Source: Spirochaetaceae bacterium
Lineage (GTDB): Bacteria; Spirochaetota; Spirochaetia; Treponematales; Breznakiellaceae
DNA length: 64,000 bases
Direction: 5' to 3'
NCBI GenBank assembly: GCA_031277165.1
Contig: JAISLT010000101.1
Location: forward strand, 1-64,000
Shown: piece after piece, positions 32,389 to 39,599 of the stretch
Layout: the number at the start of each line of letters is the position of its first letter
Numbering within the stretch: the stretch's first letter is position 1
Program-made: the position numbers and the translations under genes
Notes under the pieces: generated by a model
Told to the model about the DNA's origin: nothing
Seen by the model: the letters and a program-made list of their open reading frames with translations, nothing else
Databases searched by the model: none

Positions 32389-33555
32389 ATGAAACGTGTT
32401 TTTCTTAGTATTTCTACAATTCTTTTGTTTTTCTCCCTTGCCGGGGGATACTTGGAAGAGATCGTAATAGGCTTTAATCTGCCCCTAACGGAAAGCGAAA
32501 GCCTTGGATCCATTGGAGAAGAGGCCAAAAACGCCGCGGAAATGATCCGCGGGCAGATCGACGCCGCCGGGGGCCTTGAAGTAAAGGGCCTGCGTTACCC
32601 CCTTAGATTTATATATGCCAATAACGAAGCGGAGGCCGGCGGCGCCGTTCGCGCCGCCCTCCGCCTGGTGGAAGAAGAACAGGTTCTAGCCGTGGTGGGC
32701 CCCCTGGGTTCAGGCCGGGCCATCCCCGCCGGAGAAGTCTGTAACCACAGTGAAACTCCGATGATCTCTCCATGGTCTACCAACCCGGAAACCACAAGGA
32801 ACAGACCCTTTGTGTTCCGGACCTGTTTTCTTGATCCCTTCCAGGCCCCCGGGGCAGCCCGGTTTACCAAGGAAAAATTCGCCGTCAGCAAAGCAGCCAT
32901 ACTGTACAATGGGGACGACGATTATTCCAAAACCTTGGCGGAACTGTACCGGGATTCCTGGAATACAAACTACGGAGAGGTAGTTGCCTGGGAAAGTTTT
33001 GAGCAGAAAGATCAGGATTTTAACGCCCAGCTTACCAACATAATGGCCTCCGGCGCCGAAATTCTCTATCTGCCGGTGTATTATAATTTTCTTGGCCCCA
33101 TTGTTCCCCAGGCCAAGTCCCTGGGCTGGGACAAGCCTATTATGGGCGCCGATGCCTGGGGTTCCGCGGATCTGTGGAACATAAGCGGCGGTTCGGTGGC
33201 GGGATATTATTTTACCACCCATTTTGTTTCCAGCGGATTGCCCGGCCGGGGCTCGGAATTTATTAAGGAATATGAAAGACTCTATGGAGAAACCCCCTCC
33301 GATGTGGGGGCCCTAACCTATGACTCGGTCATGCTGTACCTTGGGGCCCTTCAGCGGGCGGGAATTTCCGGGGTTTTGAAAGCGGATAGAAGGGCCCTGC
33401 AAAGGGCCCTGGCAGAGACGGTTGATTTTAACGGGGTTGCGGGAAAAATAGCCCGGTTTGATAGAATGGGGGATCCGGTAAAAGAAATAATTGTAGCCAA
33501 AATAAATTCTCAAGGACGGTTTGTGTATGAGGCGGCCATACCACCCGGGAGGTAA
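32389..33555 (+). CDS. Second LivK-like substrate-binding protein (tandem paralogue)
   Basis: 388 aa, same fold as the preceding protein. The middle (about 150-285) is nearly identical to it, also at third codon positions, while both ends have diverged; this suggests gene conversion. Its signal MKRVFLSISTILLFFSLAGG has no lipobox Cys, so it is probably free in the periplasm rather than lipid-anchored. The ligand pocket may differ, broadening transport by the same permease. There is no strong Shine-Dalgarno upstream. Confidence 0.87.
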   Translation: MKRVFLSISTILLFFSLAGGYLEEIVIGFNLPLTESESLGSIGEEAKNAAEMIRGQIDAAGGLEVKGLRYPLRFIYANNEAEAGGAVRAALRLVEEEQVLAVVGPLGSGRAIPAGEVCNHSETPMISPWSTNPETTRNRPFVFRTCFLDPFQAPGAARFTKEKFAVSKAAILYNGDDDYSKTLAELYRDSWNTNYGEVVAWESFEQKDQDFNAQLTNIMASGAEILYLPVYYNFLGPIVPQAKSLGWDKPIMGADAWGSADLWNISGGSVAGYYFTTHFVSSGLPGRGSEFIKEYERLYGETPSDVGALTYDSVMLYLGALQRAGISGVLKADRRALQRALAETVDFNGVAGKIARFDRMGDPVKEIIVAKINSQGRFVYEAAIPPGR

Positions 33556-33558
33556 AAT

Positions 33559-34470
33559 GTGTTAACCCTATTTTTACAGAATATTTTTAATGCCCTGCAA
33601 TGGGGCAGTTTTTATTCGATGATCGCCCTAGGGTATTGTCTTGTCTACGGAGTTTTGCGGCTTATTAACTTTGCCCACGGGGACATTTTTATGACCGCCT
33701 GCTATATCGCCTTCTTTATTGCGGAAGCCCTGCTCGTGTCCCTGGGCGGCGGCGGACCGGTGGTTTTTATCCTTACCATGGCCGTGACCATGGTACTAAC
33801 CGCTATTCTGGGAGTTACCATAGAACGGGTGGCGTACCGGCCCCTGCGGAATAAGGGGGTTAACCGGCTGTATGTGGTTATTACCGCCCTTATGGTGGGG
33901 TACATCCTGGAAAACGGGAACCTTGCCATCCTTGGGGCGAACGCCCGGCGTTTTCCCACGCTTATTGCTGAACAGGTAATCAGAATCGGCCCGGTGGTTC
34001 TTACCAACCTTAAAGTGCTGGTTATTGCGGCGGCCTTTGTGGTGTTTGGGATCCTTCAATTTATTGTACAGAAAACAACCTTTGGCATGGCCATGCGGGC
34101 CATCAGTTACGATAAATTCGCCATACCCCTCATGGGCATTCCGGTAAACCGGATCATCACCTTTACCTTTGTCCTGGGATCGGGCCTTGCCGCCGTGGCG
34201 GGGATCCTCTTCGGCATGTCGTACCCGGTGATGGATCCGTACATGGGAGCCATCATCGGATGGAAGGCCTTTATTGCCGCAGTCGTCGGAGGAATCGGCG
34301 ACATCAAGGGGGCGTTCCTGGGCGGTTTTATTCTGGGCTTTATCGAGATCTTTATTACAGCGATTCTTCCCTCCAGCTTTAAGGATCTTTTTTCTTTTGT
34401 AATTCTGCTTGTGATCCTGGTACTTAAGCCCACCGGATTCTTTGGCATGGCCCGAAGCACAAAAATTTAG
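33559..34470 (+). CDS. livH: LivH-type ABC transporter permease
   Basis: 303 aa inner-membrane permease with about eight hydrophobic helices. Family features are MIALGYCLVYGVLRLINFAH near the N-terminus and the EAA-like segment FIAAVVGGIGDIKGAFLGGF. The start is GTG 33559 with GGGAGG upstream; an out-of-frame ATG overlaps it by one base. It begins 3 bp after the second binding-protein gene, consistent with coupling. It pairs with LivM to form the channel. Confidence 0.9.
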   Translation: MLTLFLQNIFNALQWGSFYSMIALGYCLVYGVLRLINFAHGDIFMTACYIAFFIAEALLVSLGGGGPVVFILTMAVTMVLTAILGVTIERVAYRPLRNKGVNRLYVVITALMVGYILENGNLAILGANARRFPTLIAEQVIRIGPVVLTNLKVLVIAAAFVVFGILQFIVQKTTFGMAMRAISYDKFAIPLMGIPVNRIITFTFVLGSGLAAVAGILFGMSYPVMDPYMGAIIGWKAFIAAVVGGIGDIKGAFLGGFILGFIEIFITAILPSSFKDLFSFVILLVILVLKPTGFFGMARSTKI

Positions 34471-34478
34471 GAGTGATT

Positions 34479-35528
34479 ATGAACACCGGTAAAAAGTACA
34501 GTGTCCTTATTTTTGTGATCGCCGCCGCCTGTATTGTCCTTGTTACGGCCCTGGCTTCGGCGGGAATACTCAACCAGTATATACAGACGGTAATCATGTC
34601 CATAGGGATCAATATAATCTTTGCGTCAAGCCTTAACATTGTGAACGGCTACATGGGGGAATTTTCCTGCGGACATGCGGGTTTTATGGCGGTGGGGGCC
34701 TATGTTTCCTCGATACTGTCGATAGTCCTTTTTACAGAAAATAAATTCTTCGAAGCACCGCTCCTTCCCCCGGAATTGTCGATTGTTCTTTTTCCCCTGA
34801 TCATATTTATAGGAGGAATCGCCGCCGCCGTGGCGGGGCTTCTTGTGGCCATTCCCTCGTTTAAAACCAGGGACGATTACCTTGCGATTATTACCATCGC
34901 GTCTAACTATATTATTATGACGGCCATCAACAACCTTGAAGTGGTCGGTGCAAGCCGGGGTTTAATGGGCATGAAGAACACCATCCGGGCCATGTCCTCG
35001 GTTATTCCTATCACATGGATGATCCTTTGGGTAATGCTTTTTATGGGCATCAGTGTTTTGGCTATCAGCCGCCTTATGAATTCCGTACTGGGCAAGGGGA
35101 TCTCCACGATCCGCTACGATGAAGTATCCGCCGAGATCATGAGCGTTAATACCAACAGGATGAAGCTTCTGGCCTTCTGCTTTTCCTCGGGCCTTGCCGG
35201 AGTGGCGGGGGGACTCTTTGCCCACATGCTGGGCTTTATCAACCCCGCATCGTTTAACATCATGAAATCCACCGAAGGCATGGTGATGGTCTACCTGGGG
35301 GGGATGGGCAGCCTTTCCGGTTCGGTGCTTTCGGCGATTTTCTTTACCTTTCTGCTGCAGATACTTCAGCCCCTGCAGATCCTTAAATGGGTATTTATCC
35401 CCCTGCTCCTTATTCTTCTTATGCAGTTCCGCCCCGAGGGGATCATGGGCAATAAGGAGCTGCCCTACTTCTGGGCCCACATTAAGGCCAGGCTTTCCGG
35501 TGCAAAGAACGGTGGAGGGAAAAAATGA
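34479..35528 (+). CDS. livM: LivM-type ABC transporter permease
   Basis: 349 aa, second inner-membrane permease subunit, about nine helices. It shows the LivM signature GEFSCGHAGFMAVGAYVSS near residue 62 and GLAGVAGGLFAHMLGFINP. ATG 34479 is chosen because AGGAG lies five bases upstream; an in-frame GTG six bases earlier overlaps that site. The stop overlaps livG by 4 nt (ATGA). Confidence 0.9.
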   Translation: MNTGKKYSVLIFVIAAACIVLVTALASAGILNQYIQTVIMSIGINIIFASSLNIVNGYMGEFSCGHAGFMAVGAYVSSILSIVLFTENKFFEAPLLPPELSIVLFPLIIFIGGIAAAVAGLLVAIPSFKTRDDYLAIITIASNYIIMTAINNLEVVGASRGLMGMKNTIRAMSSVIPITWMILWVMLFMGISVLAISRLMNSVLGKGISTIRYDEVSAEIMSVNTNRMKLLAFCFSSGLAGVAGGLFAHMLGFINPASFNIMKSTEGMVMVYLGGMGSLSGSVLSAIFFTFLLQILQPLQILKWVFIPLLLILLMQFRPEGIMGNKELPYFWAHIKARLSGAKNGGGKK

Positions 35529-36295
35529 ACGAGTACCTTACAATCAAGGCCCTAAGCCACCGGTTTGGGGGATTGCAGGCATTAACGGACATTAACCTTA
35601 CCCTGGAAAGGGGGGAAATCCAGGGCCTTATCGGACCAAACGGCGCCGGTAAAACCACCGTGTTTAATCTGGTGTCGGGATTTTACATTCCCTCCGAGGG
35701 GGAAATTCTTGTCAACGGAAGGCGCATCAACGGCCTAAAACCCCACGAAATTGCCGCCATGAAGATTGGCCGCACCTTCCAGAATATCCGGCTGTGGAAC
35801 GAAATGACCGTGATTGACAATATCCGCATTTCCCAGCATTACCAACTGGGGTATAACGCAGCGGACGTGTTTTTTCACACAGGGCGCTACAAAGAACGGG
35901 AGGCGAAGATCACCGCCCGGGCGGAAGAACTACTGGAAACATTCAAGCTTTCCAGCATGGCCTACGAGTACCCCAAGAACCTTTCGTATGGTATTCAACG
36001 CCGGGTAGAAATTGTCCGGGCCCTGGCCCTTGAGCCGGAACTGCTTATGCTCGACGAACCCGCGGCGGGGCTTTCCACCTCCGACGTGGGGGATCTGATC
36101 GAATACATCCGATGGATCCATGAAAAATTCCACCTTACGGTCTGGATGATCGAACACCAGATGGAGGTGATCATGACCCTCTGCCATAACATTAAAGTCA
36201 TTGACTTTGGCAGAGAAATAGCCCAGGGCAATCCCGAGGAGATCCGGAACAACCCGGAGGTTATAAAAGCCTATCTTGGCGACGGGACCATCTAA
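35525..36295 (+). CDS. livG: LivG-type ABC transporter ATP-binding protein
   Basis: 256 aa cytoplasmic ATPase. Walker A is GPNGAGKTT (about 37-45) and Walker B LLMLDEPAAGLS. The signature loop is LSYGIQRRVEI, a little different from the canonical LSGGQ. The D-loop and H-loop Ile-Glu-His (MIEHQME) follow. It energises LivHM together with LivF. It starts inside the livM stop codon, so translation is coupled. Confidence 0.92.
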   Translation: MNEYLTIKALSHRFGGLQALTDINLTLERGEIQGLIGPNGAGKTTVFNLVSGFYIPSEGEILVNGRRINGLKPHEIAAMKIGRTFQNIRLWNEMTVIDNIRISQHYQLGYNAADVFFHTGRYKEREAKITARAEELLETFKLSSMAYEYPKNLSYGIQRRVEIVRALALEPELLMLDEPAAGLSTSDVGDLIEYIRWIHEKFHLTVWMIEHQMEVIMTLCHNIKVIDFGREIAQGNPEEIRNNPEVIKAYLGDGTI

Positions 36296-36305
36296 GGAGG
36301 CCTTT

Positions 36306-37046
36306 ATGCTGCTTGAAGTCCAAAATCTTACGGTTTCCTACGGAAACATAGAGGCCCTGCACGGCATTTCCTTTAATATAGAAAGGGGCGAAATAGTTAC
36401 CCTAATCGGCGCAAATGGGGCGGGAAAAACCAGCACCCTTTTAAGCCTGGCCCGGCTTACCCGGCCCGAGGCGCCGATGGTACAGGCCGGAGATATCCTT
36501 TATGAGGGGAAAAGCATCCTTAAAACCGATGCCCATATGCTGATCCAAAATCATCTAATGGCTCTGGTTCCCGAGGGGCGGCACATCTTTGGAAACCTAA
36601 CGGTGCAGGAAAACCTGCAGCTTGCCGCTTTCTCGTACCGCCGGAACCCCCGCAGGGCCGCAATTTTTTCAGAAGCCCAGGAACTGGTTTTCGATCTGTT
36701 TCCCCGGCTTAAGGAAAGGCGCAAACAACGGGGGGAACTTTTAAGCGGCGGTGAACAGCAGATGCTGGCGGTGGGCAGAACCCTTATGACCGGCTCTGAT
36801 TTTATTATGCTGGACGAACCATCCATGGGCCTTGCCCCAAAGCTGATGTACGAAATGTTCCGGGCCCTTCGCCGGCTTAACCAAGAAAAAAACATTACTA
36901 TCCTGGTGGTAGAACAGAACGCCAAAGTTGCCCTGGAATTTGCCCTGCGGGGCTATGTCCTAAAGACCGGGGAAATTATTACCAGCGGCACTTCGGAAGA
37001 ACTGGCCGCCAACCCCGAGGTAAAAAAAGCCTACCTGGGGGGGTAA
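36306..37046 (+). CDS. livF: LivF-type ABC transporter ATP-binding protein
   Basis: 246 aa from ATG 36306 with AAGGAGG upstream. Walker A GANGAGKTS, the signature LLSGGEQQML, Walker B DFIMLDEPSMGLAP and VVEQNAK are clear. It is the last gene of the operon. TAA (37044-37046) is followed in frame by TGA, the first codon of repeat R2d. Confidence 0.92.
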   Translation: MLLEVQNLTVSYGNIEALHGISFNIERGEIVTLIGANGAGKTSTLLSLARLTRPEAPMVQAGDILYEGKSILKTDAHMLIQNHLMALVPEGRHIFGNLTVQENLQLAAFSYRRNPRRAAIFSEAQELVFDLFPRLKERRKQRGELLSGGEQQMLAVGRTLMTGSDFIMLDEPSMGLAPKLMYEMFRALRRLNQEKNITILVVEQNAKVALEFALRGYVLKTGEIITSGTSEELAANPEVKKAYLGG

Positions 37047-37103
37047 TGAACCTCTGCCCGCCGCAAGGCGGGTTCTTGGGTACCAAACCCCACCGCGAAT
37101 GAA
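37047..37103. repeat. Dispersed repeat R2, copy d
   Basis: TGAACCTCTGCCCGCCGCAA, GGCGGGTTCTTGGGTACC, then CCCCACCGCGAATGA. This is a short, complete example of the family: a hairpin CCGCC/GGCGG then GGTTCTTGGGT, ending in GCGAATGA. It starts immediately after the livF stop. Confidence 0.8.
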
Positions 37104-37111
37104 AAAAACAA

Positions 37112-37185
37112 TGGGCGATGGGGGACTTGAACCCACGACCCCTAGCATGTCAAGCTAGTGCTCTCACCAACTGAGCTAACCGCCC
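37112..37185 (-). tRNA. tRNA-Val (anticodon GAC)
   Basis: Read on the minus strand it starts GGGCGGTTAGCTCAGTTGGT. The acceptor stem GGGCGGT pairs with ATCGCCC, the D arm is GCTC/GAGC, the anticodon arm is CTAGC-TTGACAT-GCTAG with GAC, and the T loop is TTCAAGT. One mismatch is seen in the T stem. CCA is not encoded. Confidence 0.95.
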
Positions 37186-37193
37186 CAACTCAA

Positions 37194-37603
37194 GCGCCGC
37201 GAAGCGGCGTTATTTCACATAGTTCCGCAGGGCCAGGAACCGGCACAGGCCGCCGCACCCCGCAACTGCGGACGGGGTTTATCCCGTCCAGCGTTCCGCC
37301 TCCGGGAACGCTTTAGGTTTTCCCGGCGGGAAAACTCAAGAAAGCGCCGCGAAGCGGCGTTATTTCACATAATTCCGCAGGGCCAGGAACCGGCACAAGC
37401 CGCCGCACCCCGCAACTGCGGACGGGGTTGATCCCGTCCAGCGTTCCGCCTCCGGGAACGCTTTAGGTTTTCCCGGCGGGAAAACTCAAGAAATCGCCGC
37501 GAAGCGGCGTTATTTCACATAGTTCCGCAGGGCCAGGAACCGGCACAAGCCGCCGCACCCCGCAACTGCGGACGGGGTTGATCCCGTCCAGCGTTCCGCC
37601 TCC
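37194..37603. repeat. R5: 150-bp tandem array, 2.7 copies, hairpin-rich
   Basis: Copies begin at 37194, 37344 and 37494 (period exactly 150 bp). The third is cut at about 37603, where R1b begins. Copies differ at only a few bases. Each contains at least five stems: CGCCGC/GCGGCG followed by TTATTT, TCCGCAG/CTGCGGA, GACGGG/CCCGTC, GCGTTCC/GGGAACGC and TTTTCCCG/CGGGAAAA. The array lies directly upstream of tRNA-Val in its transcription direction. No protein family is recognised. Confidence 0.9.
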
Positions 37604-37604
37604 T

Positions 37605-37788
37605 CTAGGAGCTTGTTGCGCTTTGCACATAACACCCTTAAAAATCGCCTGACCGGCGATTTTTACCTTGCAAACTCCATCGGACAAAGGTCTGCAGCAG
37701 CCCGGTAATCGTGGTTTTTATGGCTTTTTCCAACGAAAAAGACATAAAAACCTACCAGTGCAACAGGCTGCTAGGAGCCTGCTGCTAG
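37605..37788. repeat. Repeat R1, copy b: CTAG-bounded hairpin element
   Basis: CTAG at 37605-37608 and 37771-37774, with a further CTAG at 37785-37788. The ends are GAGCTTGTTGCGC and, inverted, CAGCCTGTTGCAC. The terminator stem here is AAAAATCGCC/GGCGATTTTT, different in sequence from copy a but still paired. On the minus strand the outermost TAG (37787-37785) is the cheX stop codon. Confidence 0.82.
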
Positions 37789-38252
37789 GCCCTTTCCCGA
37801 ATGGCGACGTTTATCTCAATTTTGCCGTTGGTTCCCAATTCCATAGGTACTATCAAGGCTTCCACTTCCTGGTTAGAGATTTCCATATTTTCGCCGGAAA
37901 ATAAGGCCGGCGGGGTAAGATCGAATTTAAAACCCAGATCGTGGAGCTTGGTTACCGCCTGGGCGGTAATCATATTGGCCAGTTCGGTAATGGTAGCCTT
38001 GGCAAGATCGTCAAGCTGGGTAAATGTGTCGTTATTCATTGCTCCGGCTATATTAAGGGCCGTCTCCTTAGTCATGTCAAAGAGAACCCGGCCCTCTACA
38101 TCACCGGCAAGGCCCACCAATGCGGCGACCCCCATGATGGACATGGTCGTAGATTTAAGATACAGATCACCCCGTTTAACTTCGGTGTTTATAACTTCTT
38201 TTAAAACATTAAATGCTGCTTCAACAAAGGGATTGATATACTCAACGCGCAT
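37785..38252 (-). CDS. cheX: CheX-type CheY-P phosphatase
   Basis: 155 aa, cytoplasmic. It dephosphorylates CheY-P, as known for spirochaete chemotaxis. The CheC/CheX-type helix with Glu-x-x-Asn is ITELANMITAQAVTKL, and VPMELGTNGKIEINVAI is the typical C-terminal strand. AGGAG precedes ATG. It is the third gene after cheA and the cheW-cheR fusion on the minus strand. The TAG stop belongs to repeat R1b. Confidence 0.92.
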   Translation of the reverse strand: MRVEYINPFVEAAFNVLKEVINTEVKRGDLYLKSTTMSIMGVAALVGLAGDVEGRVLFDMTKETALNIAGAMNNDTFTQLDDLAKATITELANMITAQAVTKLHDLGFKFDLTPPALFSGENMEISNQEVEALIVPMELGTNGKIEINVAIRERA

Positions 38253-38264
38253 GGTATTCTCCTT

Positions 38265-39590
38265 TTAGTCTCTTTGCATAAAGGCGGACACCGGCTGTTT
38301 TGCCACGGACCGCCATTCTGTTTCGCCTAGCTCTTCGTTTGTCCCTAGAATTACAAGGCCCCGGTTTTTAAGCCGCTCGGTAAATTCCGCGGCTAATTTT
38401 TCCTGTTCCGGCACCGGAAAGAACGACAAAATATCCCGGGCCAGGATTATGTCTAAATCCGGCAGGGAATTGTCGTTCAGGACATCATGGTATTCAAACA
38501 AAATAGCATCCTTGATCTCCTGGTTAAAGGTGTATCCGTTGGGGCCCCTTACCATGTGGATTCTGCAATACTCCGGCACTTCGTCCAGGTCAAAAAGCAT
38601 ATTGGGCGCCTGGGAAATCGCCATAATATCGTTGTCATTTGCCCAGATTTTAAAGCGGCTGTCAGGATACCGTGATTTAAGTATACAGGCAAATGAAAAA
38701 GTTTCATACCCCTTTCCGCAGCCCATATTCCAAATTTGTATGGTATTTGAAGCCTGGTCCGGCAAAACGGCCTTTACCGCCGCCGCATACTCGTCGTTCC
38801 AGAATGTTCCCGTGGAGGGGGAATAGAAACGGGCAAGGAAAGCGTCCGCATCTTCCACCCCCCTAAGCTGAAGATCCGGTCCCTGCCGGCCCACGCTCCA
38901 GTCGGCAAAGCGGCTGCGCAGCCAGGTTTCGTTGAGCGGACTGGGATAAAACCGCCTTATGGCCGGCAGGCTCTGCCGTATAAAATCCAGGGCCGATTCA
39001 GCCTGGGAGGTATCCGGTACCGGGGTTTCCTGCACCGGGGGGGGCATATAGTACGTATCGCCGGATTCAGGAAGCCTGGGCTTGGTTTTATCATCCTCGC
39101 TGACAGAAAAGATCCGTACCACATCCAGGATAATATACAGGTCCCCCTGTTTTTCTACGACTCCGCTGATAAATTTAATGTTGATGTCCCCAAATATGGG
39201 ATGAGGGGGCTGTATGGACTCGGAATTAATTCCGACTACCTTGTCTATCATATCCACGATGGTTCCGTAGACCCGGTCTTCGATGCTAAGGATGAGCATA
39301 TTCTCTATGCCCCCGTCCTTTTGTTCCACCGGCAAATGAAAGAAGGACCGAAGATCTATGACGGGAATAATGTCCCCCCGAAGATTATAGACCCCCCGGA
39401 CATAGGACGCCGCATTGGGGACATAGGTAAATTTATCGGCCTTGGCTATTTCTTTAACGTTCATAATATCCACGCCATAGTCCTTCCCAGCCAGGGAAAA
39501 GGTGATCATTTTAAAATCAACATTTTCCACCCGTTCCTTTTGTTCTTGAAGTTCGGCGTTTACTGTTTCCAAGTCCCGTACTGTGGCCAT
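38265..39590 (-). CDS. CheW-CheR-like fusion chemotaxis protein
   Basis: 441 aa. Residues about 25-165 are a CheW domain (MITFSLAGKDYGVDIMNVKEI, YNLRGDIIPVIDLR). After a Pro-rich linker, residues 210-440 resemble a CheR methyltransferase catalytic domain. The SAM loop reads WNMGCGKGYETFSFA where CheR usually has GCSTGEEPYS, and ARDILSFF stands for CRNVLIYF. The methyltransferase part may thus be altered or a binding module. Other treponemes carry a similar fusion between cheA and cheX. GGAAGC is a weak ribosome binding site. Confidence 0.85.
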   Translation of the reverse strand: MATVRDLETVNAELQEQKERVENVDFKMITFSLAGKDYGVDIMNVKEIAKADKFTYVPNAASYVRGVYNLRGDIIPVIDLRSFFHLPVEQKDGGIENMLILSIEDRVYGTIVDMIDKVVGINSESIQPPHPIFGDINIKFISGVVEKQGDLYIILDVVRIFSVSEDDKTKPRLPESGDTYYMPPPVQETPVPDTSQAESALDFIRQSLPAIRRFYPSPLNETWLRSRFADWSVGRQGPDLQLRGVEDADAFLARFYSPSTGTFWNDEYAAAVKAVLPDQASNTIQIWNMGCGKGYETFSFACILKSRYPDSRFKIWANDNDIMAISQAPNMLFDLDEVPEYCRIHMVRGPNGYTFNQEIKDAILFEYHDVLNDNSLPDLDIILARDILSFFPVPEQEKLAAEFTERLKNRGLVILGTNEELGETEWRSVAKQPVSAFMQRD

Positions 39591-39599
39591 ATGCTTCCT

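Noticed and set aside
37194-37603. A CRISPR array
   Set aside because: The 150-bp units are contiguous and nearly identical over their whole length, with no unique spacers and no cas genes.
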